Assembly: GCA_023417985.1 (NCBI GenBank)
Contig: JAEZDV010000105.1
Coordinates: 1 to 17,203 of the forward strand
Direction: 5' to 3'
DNA length: 17,203 bases
Source of the DNA: Actinomycetes bacterium
GTDB lineage: Bacteria > Actinomycetota > Actinomycetes > Mycobacteriales > Mycobacteriaceae
Under the pieces are notes generated by a model. That model was not told where the DNA came from. It saw nothing but the letters and a program-made list of their open reading frames with translations, and did not search any database. Positions 1 through 6,839 of this stretch are shown one piece after another; positions within the stretch are counted from its first letter, which is position 1, and the number at the start of each line of letters is the position of its first letter. The position numbers and the translations under genes are program-made.

Positions 1-1
1 G

Positions 2-310
2 TCCAGGCCCGTACAGACACCGCATCCACCGTTGTGGATCGGCGGCAACAGCCGCGCGGTGATCGGGCGGGTCGTGACGGCGGGGGAGGGATGGTGCCCG
101 GTCGTCGGATCCGAGCGGACGACCTCCTCCGTTCGTACGGCGTCGATGACGGGTGTCGACGACGTGCGTACCGCCGTGGGACACCTTCGGAACGAATTGC
201 TCCGAGCCGGACGCGACCCGGCGCAGGGCTCGATCCAGGTGGAGGCCCCACAGGTCGATGTCATAGATTCCCGGTCCGTGATGCGGAGACCGAGATCGTC
301 GGCGGGTTGA
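2..310 (+). pseudogene. C-terminal fragment of an F420/luciferase-like oxidoreductase, disrupted
   Basis: The gene enters from beyond the left edge of the window. The reading frame from position 2 contains PHPPLWIGGNSRAVIGRVV followed by GEGWCPV. This is the typical ppiWvGGNS...GdGW signature in the C-terminal half of F420-dependent luciferase-like (TIM-barrel) oxidoreductases. Further on, VDDVRTAVGHLRN and AGRDPA also fit that family. The frame stops at a TGA (308-310). Family-like residues then continue in another frame: from about 306, VDADNPPGQVSAVSALMRAW resembles the usual last strand and helix. This suggests a frameshift near 265-305. I read it as a decayed gene or a gene with a C-terminal indel; a sequencing error cannot be excluded. 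Substrate is unknown. Confidence 0.6.
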
Positions 311-510
311 CGCCGACAACCCCCCGGGCCAGGTGTCGGCTGTCTCCGCGCTCATGCGGGCCTGGACGTCTCGACGGGAAATTCCCCGTCCCATGAAATG
401 GGCGGGTGCCTCAAATACTCACCCGCCGTCGCGATTTCGCGGCGCCGTCCCGTGGGCCGGCCGACGCTTTCCGGATCGAATCGTATTTAATCGAAAATTC
501 CGCAGAGTTG
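311..510. other. Intergenic stretch upstream of the catabolic operon
   Basis: No convincing gene lies between the end of the luciferase-like fragment and the operon promoter, apart from its possible frameshifted tail (to about 390). The stretch holds a string of short inverted repeats (373-427). It becomes AT-richer just before the -35 box, where the hexamer ATCGAA occurs twice (475-480 and 490-495), one and a half helical turns apart. These could be activator half-sites, but nothing in the window proves it. Confidence 0.4.
373..427. terminator. Cluster of three short inverted repeats, possible terminator of the upstream gene
   Basis: Three near-contiguous hairpins can be drawn: GACGGG (373-378) with CCCGTC (385-390); CCCAT (390-394) with ATGGG (398-402); and GGCGGGTG (401-408) with CACCCGCC (420-427), loop of 11 bases. 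All arms are perfect. There is no T-run, so a classic rho-independent terminator is not assured, but U-less hairpins are common at actinobacterial gene ends. The cluster would insulate the operon from upstream transcription. Confidence 0.35.
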
Positions 511-539
511 TTGACGCAAGCGTAGCCGATGGCTACAGT
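511..539 (+). promoter_or_regulatory. SigA-type promoter of the catabolic operon
   Basis: TTGACG (511-516) and TACAGT (534-539) are separated by exactly 17 bases, which is close to the ideal vegetative promoter. Transcription would start near 546 and give a leader of about 127 bases before the cyclase-family gene. The start codon at 673 is therefore favoured over the in-frame ATG at 529, which lies inside the promoter itself. Confidence 0.7.
522..536. promoter_or_regulatory. Palindromic operator overlapping the promoter
   Basis: GTAGCC (522-527), GAT, GGCTAC (531-536) is a perfect 6+3+6 inverted repeat. It covers the second half of the promoter spacer and the first three bases of the -10 box. 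A dimeric repressor bound there would block RNA polymerase directly. No regulator gene lies in the window, and I saw no second copy of the palindrome, so the cognate protein is unknown. Confidence 0.5.
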
Positions 540-565
540 GAGTCCCGTCACAAGTCGCAGGGTAA

Positions 566-679
566 GTGTCGTCGTTCACGGATTCGTTTTCGTACTCGTC
601 GTCCGGCATGCCCCGGCCGACCGACAACCCACCCCCGAACCTCGCTACCGAGGACCTGATGTTGAGGAGTCGATGTTGA
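566..679 (+). CDS. Possible 37-codon leader ORF overlapping the operon's first start codon
   Basis: A GTG at 566, preceded by GCAGGG (556-561 region), opens a frame of 37 codons that ends at TGA 677-679. It overlaps the ATG (673) of the next gene in a different frame. It lies wholly inside the predicted 5' leader. Its peptide (ending MLRSRC) has no recognised family, and open frames are common by chance in such GC-rich DNA. If translated it could couple or modulate translation of the operon's first gene. This is a weak call. Confidence 0.15.
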   Translation: MSSFTDSFSYSSSGMPRPTDNPPPNLATEDLMLRSRC

Positions 680-1566
680 GCACGCGTAAGTCCAACTGGG
701 GCCGCTGGGGCGAAGCGGATGAGCTGGGCGCCCTCAACCACCTCACACCCGAGCGAGTCCTCGCAGCCCTCCGCCTGCCCAAGACGGGCAAGACCTACAG
801 CCTCAGCATTCCGATCCAGCGATCGGGCGTGCCGAACCTCGAATATCGCGGCATCCCTCAACGTCTCACCCTGACCAACCACCAGGACGAGGCGATGGCA
901 CTCGCCAACGGTGGTGTCCCCGGCGTCGGCGCCAACGAGGACCAGCTCGTCATGCCGTCGCACACCTCAACGCACATGGACGCACTGTGTCATGTGTACT
1001 CCGAGAACAAGATCTACAACGGCTACCCGGCCGACCAGGTCACTCCGTACTCGGGTGCGGCCAAGTGCAGTATCGACAAGGTCGGCGGCATCGCCGGCCG
1101 CGGCGTCCTCATCGACGTCGCCGCCTCGAAGGGCGTCGACCTGCTCCAGCCGGGCTACGTCATCACCGTTGCCGACCTGCAGAAGGCGCTGGACGACCAG
1201 GGAGTCGAACTGCAGACCGGTGATCTGGTGCTCATCCGCACCGGATGGCTCGAGGACTACCTGGTCAACCAAGGTGAGATGATGCCGCAGCCGGGCATCG
1301 GTCTCGAAGCTGCCGCGTTCCTCGCAGAGAAGGACGTCGCGCTGGTCGGCTCCGACAACGCCGCGATCGAGCCCATCCCCTTCGACCAGAACGTCTACCT
1401 GGGCGGGCACATCATCCTGCTCGTCGAACACGGTATCTACCTGGTCGAGAACATGAACCTCGCAGAACTCGCGGCCGACAAGTGCTACGAATTCCTGCTG
1501 ACCATCGGCGCGCTGAAGATCACCGGCGGCACCGCCAGCCCGGTCACTCCCGTCGCCGTCGGCTGA
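673..1566 (+). CDS. Cyclase family metal-dependent hydrolase (kynurenine formamidase-like fold)
   Basis: This 297-aa protein belongs to the cyclase/kynurenine-formamidase/isatin-hydrolase superfamily, whose members use bound metal to hydrolyse amides, lactones or cyclic substrates. The diagnostic motif is HTSTHMDALCH at residues 97-107, giving candidate metal ligands H97, H101, D103 and H107. RTGW (189-192), GSDNAAIE (217-223) and the C-terminal H236 with VENMNL (248-253) also fit the family. The start at 673 has GAGGAG a few bases upstream (665-670 region) and lies downstream of a good promoter. It is the first gene of the operon; the VOC gene follows 29 bases later. The substrate cannot be read from sequence. 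In this setting opening of a lactone or cyclic intermediate is a natural guess. Family assignment is firm, function inferred. Confidence 0.85.
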   Translation: MLSTRKSNWGRWGEADELGALNHLTPERVLAALRLPKTGKTYSLSIPIQRSGVPNLEYRGIPQRLTLTNHQDEAMALANGGVPGVGANEDQLVMPSHTSTHMDALCHVYSENKIYNGYPADQVTPYSGAAKCSIDKVGGIAGRGVLIDVAASKGVDLLQPGYVITVADLQKALDDQGVELQTGDLVLIRTGWLEDYLVNQGEMMPQPGIGLEAAAFLAEKDVALVGSDNAAIEPIPFDQNVYLGGHIILLVEHGIYLVENMNLAELAADKCYEFLLTIGALKITGGTASPVTPVAVG

Positions 1567-1595
1567 CCGAACCCCCTCACGCGAACAGGACCCGG

Positions 1596-2063
1596 ATGAC
1601 TGCGAACACCGAAGCTGCCGTGCACACGTACCGCACCTCCCACGTCGGACTGTGTGTCTCCGATCTCGCCAAGAGTCTGCGCTTCTATTGCGACGGAATG
1701 GGTTTCGTCAAGATCATGGAATACGACCTCGACGAGCAGATTCCCGAGGTCGATGCGCCGTGCAGCCTGACCTCGACCTTCCTGGAGAAGGACGGCCTCC
1801 GCATCGAACTGCTGTCCTACCGCAAGCCCGGCGTGATCGGCACCCCGCCCACCCGTCGTAACCATCTGGGCATGACTCACCTGTCGTTCTTTGCGGACGA
1901 CATAGACGGCGCGGCCGAGGCGCTGTGCGAATACGGCGGCGCGCTGGTGCCGGAGACCCGTGCGGGCACCGACGATCCGACTGCCCCGCAGTTCGTGTTC
2001 GTGGCCGACCCCGACGGCAATCGCGTCGAACTCATGCACATCCCTGCCGGCACCCCCTGGTGA
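1596..2063 (+). CDS. VOC family protein (glyoxalase / extradiol dioxygenase fold)
   Basis: This 155-aa protein has two beta-alpha-beta-beta-beta modules of the vicinal oxygen chelate superfamily. All four canonical metal positions appear filled: H16 (SHVGLCVSDL), E71 (LRIELLSY), H95 (MTHLSFFADD) and E145 (DPDGNRVELM). It should therefore be a metal-binding enzyme rather than a bare binding protein. The ATG at 1596 is preceded by AGGA (1587-1590); the gene lies 29 bases after the cyclase-family gene and is surely co-transcribed. VOC enzymes include isomerases, epimerases, lyases and dioxygenases; length and metal set fit glyoxalase-I-like or epimerase-type members better than the larger two-domain ring-cleavage dioxygenases. 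The exact reaction is unknown. Confidence 0.85.
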   Translation: MTANTEAAVHTYRTSHVGLCVSDLAKSLRFYCDGMGFVKIMEYDLDEQIPEVDAPCSLTSTFLEKDGLRIELLSYRKPGVIGTPPTRRNHLGMTHLSFFADDIDGAAEALCEYGGALVPETRAGTDDPTAPQFVFVADPDGNRVELMHIPAGTPW

Positions 2064-2179
2064 CGGAACCTGCGCCGCAATACGGCTTCCCCTCGATACA
2101 TCGTTGAACGCGTGACGGCAGCGAATCCCTTCCGCCGCCGGATCGCGTATGCCGACGCAGTGACGACCAAAGGACTTTC

Positions 2180-4024
2180 ATGACAGCCCCCGACACCACC
2201 GCACGCGATCCACACCTCTGGGAACCCCAGCGCAAGGTCGACGACCTCGAATGGTTCCGGAAGAAGTATGCCGAGGAGCGCGACAAGCGCCTGCCGAACA
2301 CCGGTGCCGACACCTTCCAGGCGATCGATTTCGAAGGCAAGTTCGCGGACTTCGACGCCGATCCGCACGTGGACGGCCCCCGCACCGCACCGCCGGAGAC
2401 CGCCGATCTCGACATGCTGATCATCGGCGCCGGCTTCATGGGCATCAGCACCGGTATCGAGCTGAAGAAGATCGGCGTCACGAACTTCAAGATTCTCGAC
2501 GTCGCAGCAGATTTCGGCGGCACCTGGTACTGGAATCGCTACCCGGGTGTGCGCTGCGACATCGAGTCGTACATCTACCTGCCCTACCTCGAGGAGACCG
2601 GCTACATCCCCACTGAGCGGTACACCCGCGGCAGCGAGATTTTCGCCTACACCCAGTCCCTCTGCCAACAGTTCGGCCTGTACGAGAACGCACTGTTCCA
2701 AACCCGGGTCACCGAGATGGAATGGGACGAGGACGACGCGCGGTGGACGGTACGCACCGACGGTGGGGACCTGTTCCGCGCGCGTTTCGTCTCCACTCAG
2801 AGCGGTCTGTTCAGCCGTCCACAGCTGCCCGGCATTCCGGGGATCGAGAAGTTCGCCGGTCACAGCTTCCACACCAGCCGGTGGGACTACGACTACACCG
2901 GTGGCGACACCAGCGGAAATCTGACCGGGCTCCGCGACAAGCGCGTTGCCATCATCGGTACGGGCGCCACTGGTATCCAAGCCATCCCGCACCTCGCCGA
3001 GCACGCGAAGTCGCTGGTCGTCTTCCAACGCACTCCCAGCCAGATCGCGCCCCGCGAGAACGCCCCGACCGACGTCGACTGGTTCAAGTCCCTGCCCGAG
3101 GGATGGCAGAAGGAGCGCCGCGTCTCCTTCGACAAGTGCGCGATGGACCGGGCCACCGCCGACTGCGATGTCGACGACGGTTGGATCAAGTTCGCGAAGT
3201 ATCAGTTGCGCGCGATCTACGAGGCGGGTGGTGTGGAACCGACCCTCGAGCAGTACATGGACGCAATGGAACGCTCGGACTACGAGTGGAACGAGATGCT
3301 GCGCGATCGTGTCGACGCCATCGTCAAGGATCCGGCCAAAGCGGACAAGCTCAAGAGCTACTACCGCACCATGTGTAAGCGGCCCGGCTTCAGCGACGAC
3401 TTCCTGCCGGCTTTCAACAAGGATTCCGTCGACGTCGTCGACACATCCAGCACGCCGATCGACCGGATCACCGAGAAGGGCATCGTCGTCGGCGACCGCG
3501 AGTACGAGGTCGACCTCATCATCTACGCGACCGGCTTCCAGCAGGGACGCACCTGGACCGACAAGGCCGGATACGATGTACTGGGCCGCAACGGCAACCG
3601 GCTGTCGAAGAAGTTCGCTGAGGGCGCCAGCACCTACCACGGTTTCCTCAGTAAGGATTTCCCGAACCTGTTCTTCCTGGGATTCGTTCAGTCGACGCAG
3701 GTTTCGAACATCTCCAACCTCATCGACAATCAGGCTCGGCACATGGTCTACATGGTCGGCAAGTGCCTGAAGGAGGACATCCGGGCGGTCGAACCGACCA
3801 CGGAGGCCGAGGCCGGCTGGAACGCGACGATCGCCGAGCACGTGGAGATGCGACGAGAATGGAACCTGTCGTGCACCCCGGGCCACTACAACAACGAGGG
3901 CCGCGTCGACGACAAGCGCAGCACCCTTGTCGGTGGTCTCTACGGTCCCGGCTACGAATACTTCGACATGCTCCGCAAATGGCGTGAAGACGACGCTTTC
4001 GACGGTATCGCCGCGACTCGCTGA
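2180..4024 (+). CDS. Type I Baeyer-Villiger monooxygenase (flavin- and NADPH-dependent)
   Basis: This 614-aa enzyme should insert one oxygen atom next to a ketone carbonyl, giving an ester or lactone, using FAD and NADPH. Visible features are the FAD Rossmann motif GAGFMG (83-88), the GGTWYWNRYPG segment (113-123), the Baeyer-Villiger fingerprint FxGxxxHxxxW (F225, G227, H231, W235), the NADPH Rossmann motif GTGATG (260-265), and FQRTP (282-286), whose R284 aligns from memory with the catalytic arginine of phenylacetone monooxygenase. The second Rossmann-linked ATGF motif (IIYATGF) is also present. An N-terminal extension of about 75 residues precedes the FAD domain, as in the larger enzymes acting on bulky or macrocyclic ketones. 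The ATG at 2180 follows AAAGGA. It is the operon's key enzyme; the natural substrate is not deducible. Confidence 0.93.
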   Translation: MTAPDTTARDPHLWEPQRKVDDLEWFRKKYAEERDKRLPNTGADTFQAIDFEGKFADFDADPHVDGPRTAPPETADLDMLIIGAGFMGISTGIELKKIGVTNFKILDVAADFGGTWYWNRYPGVRCDIESYIYLPYLEETGYIPTERYTRGSEIFAYTQSLCQQFGLYENALFQTRVTEMEWDEDDARWTVRTDGGDLFRARFVSTQSGLFSRPQLPGIPGIEKFAGHSFHTSRWDYDYTGGDTSGNLTGLRDKRVAIIGTGATGIQAIPHLAEHAKSLVVFQRTPSQIAPRENAPTDVDWFKSLPEGWQKERRVSFDKCAMDRATADCDVDDGWIKFAKYQLRAIYEAGGVEPTLEQYMDAMERSDYEWNEMLRDRVDAIVKDPAKADKLKSYYRTMCKRPGFSDDFLPAFNKDSVDVVDTSSTPIDRITEKGIVVGDREYEVDLIIYATGFQQGRTWTDKAGYDVLGRNGNRLSKKFAEGASTYHGFLSKDFPNLFFLGFVQSTQVSNISNLIDNQARHMVYMVGKCLKEDIRAVEPTTEAEAGWNATIAEHVEMRREWNLSCTPGHYNNEGRVDDKRSTLVGGLYGPGYEYFDMLRKWREDDAFDGIAATR

Positions 4025-4118
4025 GCCGGCGGCATCACCCGGCAAGAATTCTCGAGGACCGCGGGCAGTCGACCTTTCGGCTACGCGCGCGTCCGGTTCA
4101 TGAAAGTAGGAGAAAGTC

Positions 4119-4913
4119 ATGACGTTGACTCCGGTCCGACTCGGCTACGCCCTGTTCACCATGGTGGACCCGGTGCGCGGTCACGAGGTCGAGTACAATC
4201 GCTGGTACGAACGTGACCACCGTTATTCGGGCTGCATGGTCGGTCCGGGGTGGTTCGCCGGCAGCCGCTGGGTCGCCACGAAGGCTCTGAAGGACCTGCG
4301 CTTCCCGTCGACCGGACCGGTCGCGACCAGGACCGAAGATGGTTCGTATCTGGCGATCTACTGGGTACACGAGCCCGATGCGGACGTCGCCGACGCCTGG
4401 GCTCGGAAACAGGTCGGGGAACTCTACGCCGCCGGCCGCGGTTTCGCCGAGCGTGAGCACGTCCACACCGGCCAGTACCTGCCGGACTCGAACATCTCGG
4501 CACACGAGGACGGCGTCCCGCTCGAGCTCGCACACGATCATCGCTACGGCGGTCTCGTCACCGTCATGATCGAGCCGGCCGACGGTGTCGACCGCGCCTC
4601 CGCCCTCGCGACAATCAACAGCGGCCCGGTCGAGAAGCTACTCGCCACCGGCACCGTCGATCTCGTGAGCAACTGGCGCATGAAGCCCTGGCCCGCCGAC
4701 CACAACGTGCCGATGAAGATGGGCAACGATGGCGGATCCACCGAGCGCATCCTGCAGATGTGCTTCCTCGAGGGCGATCCGGCCGAGAGCTGGCAGCACA
4801 TCGTCGACTACGCCGCGAACATCGAGAGTTCGGGCGCCGGTCACGTCACCTTCGCCTCGCCGTTCATCCCGACCGCGGTCGGTACGGACAAGTACACCGA
4901 CGAATTGTGGTGA
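4119..4913 (+). CDS. Uncharacterised protein with two ferredoxin-like (dimeric alpha/beta barrel-type) halves
   Basis: I do not recognise a named family for this 264-aa protein. The N-terminal half carries EYNRWYERDH (25-34) followed by GWFAGSRWV. This resembles the fNrWYdeeH signature of dimeric alpha/beta-barrel (EthD-like) proteins. The second half (LVTVMIEPADG onward, residues ~147-190) looks like another beta-alpha-beta unit, so the protein may be a fused pair of such modules. It has no signal peptide or membrane segment. A strong GTAGGAGAAAG ribosome site lies just before the ATG; its stop overlaps the next gene by 4 bases. EthD-like proteins accompany oxidative catabolic enzymes and may act as small lyases, isomerases or monooxygenases. 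Its place directly after the monooxygenase suggests work on the same substrate series. Confidence 0.75.
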   Translation: MTLTPVRLGYALFTMVDPVRGHEVEYNRWYERDHRYSGCMVGPGWFAGSRWVATKALKDLRFPSTGPVATRTEDGSYLAIYWVHEPDADVADAWARKQVGELYAAGRGFAEREHVHTGQYLPDSNISAHEDGVPLELAHDHRYGGLVTVMIEPADGVDRASALATINSGPVEKLLATGTVDLVSNWRMKPWPADHNVPMKMGNDGGSTERILQMCFLEGDPAESWQHIVDYAANIESSGAGHVTFASPFIPTAVGTDKYTDELW

Positions 4914-5851
4914 GACCCGTGTTGAGCGGTGAGAAGATCCTGGTGACCGGGGTCGCCGGGCAGATCGCGTTTCCGATCGCAAAGACGCTGGCGGCCGAGA
5001 ACGAGGTGTGGGGACTGGCACGGTACAGCCGGCCCGACGATCGGCAGCGGGTGAACGAAGCGGGAATCGTCCCGGTCACCTGCGATCTCGGAAACGGCGA
5101 GTTCGACAGTGTACCGGAGGATTTCACGTATATCGTTCATCTGGCGGCGAGCCTGGCTCCGGGATGGGACTACGACGCCGCGATCCGTGCCAACGCAGAA
5201 GGCACGGGACTCCTCCTGCAACACTGCAGATCCGCCAAGGGCGTCCTCGTGATGTCGACCCATTCGGTCTACCGCCCGCAGGACGACCCGATGTACGCGT
5301 TCACCGAACAGTCGCCACTCGGAGAATGCAACAGCACCCACACCCCGACCTACTCGGTGTCGAAGATCAGCCAGGAGGCTACCGCGCGGTTCGCTTCCCG
5401 CGCCTTCGGCGTCCCGGTGACGATCGCCCGGATGAACGCCTCCTACGGCCCCAACGGGGGACTGCCGGCCATGCACGTCGACGCAATCGCCGACGGCCGG
5501 CCGATCACCACCCGCTGGGATCCGTGCATGTACAGCCCGATCTACGAGGACGACATCAACACCCAGGTCGGTGCCCTGCTCGAGGCGGCCTCCACACCTG
5601 CCCTCATCGTCAACTGGGGTGGTGACGAAACGGTGAGCGTGCAGGAGTGGGCGTCCTACGCCGGCGAGTTGATGGGGGTCGAGCCCGTCGTCGACGTGGC
5701 TCCGATCGAGGGAACGCTGCGCGGATCCATCGCGGACACGACGCTGCGTGCCTCCATCACCGGGCCGTGCACGGTGGATTGGCGTGACGGCATCCGCCGG
5801 ACGATTGCCGCCCGTCATCCGGAGAGGCTCGTCGAGACCGTCCGCTCGTGA
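4910..5851 (+). CDS. NAD(P)-dependent epimerase/dehydratase family protein (extended SDR)
   Basis: This 313-aa protein has an N-terminal Rossmann motif TGVAGQIA (13-20), an HLAA segment (87-90), a serine-containing VMSTHSVY strand (114-121) and the catalytic pair Y148-x3-K152 (YSVSK). These mark the extended short-chain dehydrogenase family. The third glycine of TGxxGxxG is an alanine here, a tolerated variant. The GTG at 4910 overlaps the upstream stop (GTGA), implying translational coupling; GTG 4919 is an alternative start. In a catabolic operon a 3-beta-hydroxysteroid-dehydrogenase-like alcohol oxidation, or a carbonyl reduction or dehydration, is more likely than sugar epimerisation, but this is inference from context. 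Confidence 0.85.
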   Translation: MRPVLSGEKILVTGVAGQIAFPIAKTLAAENEVWGLARYSRPDDRQRVNEAGIVPVTCDLGNGEFDSVPEDFTYIVHLAASLAPGWDYDAAIRANAEGTGLLLQHCRSAKGVLVMSTHSVYRPQDDPMYAFTEQSPLGECNSTHTPTYSVSKISQEATARFASRAFGVPVTIARMNASYGPNGGLPAMHVDAIADGRPITTRWDPCMYSPIYEDDINTQVGALLEAASTPALIVNWGGDETVSVQEWASYAGELMGVEPVVDVAPIEGTLRGSIADTTLRASITGPCTVDWRDGIRRTIAARHPERLVETVRS

Positions 5852-5902
5852 AGATCCTTTCGGAGAACACCATTGCTCGTAGAACACCGCAGGGGAGACG
5901 AC

Positions 5903-6775
5903 ATGTCGACGACAGTGCACGATGTGCTGCCTACCGAACGGCCCGGTACGCCGGCGGGCCCGCAACTGCTGGAACGCCGCGCAGCGTTCGCCGCAACCGA
6001 GGTCGACCCCGCGCTGGGAATCACGGCCGGTGATGCGGAATTCGCGGGTGTGCCGTGCCGGACCGTCCGGGCCGGTGACCGGGCCACCGTCCTCTATCTG
6101 CACGGGGGCGGATACCGGATGGGCAGCCCGGAGGCGTACAACGCCTACGCAGCGAAGATCGCGGCCGGCGCCGAGGCCACTGTCGTGCTGCCGCGGTATC
6201 GACTCGCGCCGGAGAACCCGTTCCCGGCCGGACTTCGCGACGCCGTCGCTGTCTACGAGGCACTCGCATCCGCGGCGGAGGGGCCGATCGTCCTCGCCGG
6301 TGATTCGGCGGGTGCCGGTCTCGCGGCCGCGGTGATCGTCGCGGCAAGGGCGGGTGGCCTGCACACTCCCGAGGGGTTGATGCTTCTGTCACCGTGGCTC
6401 GACTTGCGCTGCTCGTCGCCGTTCTACGAAACTGCGCCCGACGTCTTCTTCCCGCTGGCAACAGCGGAGTCGGCACGCGAGGATTACCTGCAAGGCGCCC
6501 CTGCAAGCGACCCGCTGGCCTCGCCGCTGATGGCTGACCACACCGGATTCCCAACCACCCTGATCCAGGTCGGAGGCAACGAGGCACTGGTCGGTGATGC
6601 TCTCGGATTGGCCGAGTCGCTCGCGAAGGCGAATGTCACCTGCGCGCTGGAAGTGGTTGCAGGACAAGGGCACACGTGGCCACTGATCTATCCCGACCAC
6701 ACTGTCGCCGTCGCGTCGATCGAGTCGTGCGTGCGGTTCGTCCGGTCAATCGGCTCAGGCAAGGGCGACGAATAG
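5903..6775 (+). CDS. Alpha/beta hydrolase, HSL-family esterase/lactonase
   Basis: This 290-aa protein has the hallmark HGGG oxyanion motif (67-70) and the nucleophile elbow GDSAG (133-137, S135). The GGNEALVGD segment has E227 at the usual acid position, and GQGH supplies H257. These define the hormone-sensitive-lipase (GDXG) esterase family. The enzyme is cytoplasmic, with no signal peptide. The ATG at 5903 is chosen over the TTG at 5873 because AGGGGAG (5891-5897) sits at ideal spacing. It lies 51 bases after the SDR gene and closes the operon. Esterases of this family paired with Baeyer-Villiger monooxygenases hydrolyse the ester or lactone product; the monoterpene epsilon-lactone hydrolase of Rhodococcus is a known example. 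That pairing is the best clue to its role. Confidence 0.9.
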   Translation: MSTTVHDVLPTERPGTPAGPQLLERRAAFAATEVDPALGITAGDAEFAGVPCRTVRAGDRATVLYLHGGGYRMGSPEAYNAYAAKIAAGAEATVVLPRYRLAPENPFPAGLRDAVAVYEALASAAEGPIVLAGDSAGAGLAAAVIVAARAGGLHTPEGLMLLSPWLDLRCSSPFYETAPDVFFPLATAESAREDYLQGAPASDPLASPLMADHTGFPTTLIQVGGNEALVGDALGLAESLAKANVTCALEVVAGQGHTWPLIYPDHTVAVASIESCVRFVRSIGSGKGDE

Positions 6776-6802
6776 CGCCTCGGGCAGCTTGCACGGCTGG
6801 GG

Positions 6803-6830
6803 GCGAGGTTCGGCGCTGCCGACTCCTCGC
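6803..6830 (+). terminator. Hairpin after the esterase gene, probable operon end
   Basis: GCGAGG (803-808 of this kilobase, i.e. 6803-6808) pairs with CCTCGC (6825-6830). Inside it, TCGGC (6810-6814) pairs with GCCGA (6818-6822) around a GCT loop. That makes 11 base pairs with a small internal loop, 27 bases after the esterase stop. No T-run follows. It probably ends the operon transcript and separates the intact genes from the decayed one beyond. Confidence 0.45.
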
Positions 6831-6839
6831 TAGACCTGG

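Noticed and set aside
333..659. Plus-strand open frame of 108 codons between the left fragment and the operon
   Set aside because: Only its first about 20 residues resemble the displaced tail of the luciferase-like gene; the rest crosses hairpins and the promoter.
529..672. N-terminal extension of the cyclase-family protein from ATG 529
   Set aside because: The ATG lies between the -35 and -10 boxes of the predicted promoter, and a good ribosome site precedes ATG 673.
1877..4120. Long minus-strand open frame (747 codons) opposite the Baeyer-Villiger gene
   Set aside because: It is the antisense shadow of a strongly supported gene; GC-rich third positions keep the opposite strand open. No family motif is seen in it.
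4841..6364. Minus-strand open frame (507 codons) opposite the SDR and esterase genes
   Set aside because: It spans two real genes on the other strand and has shadow-type composition.
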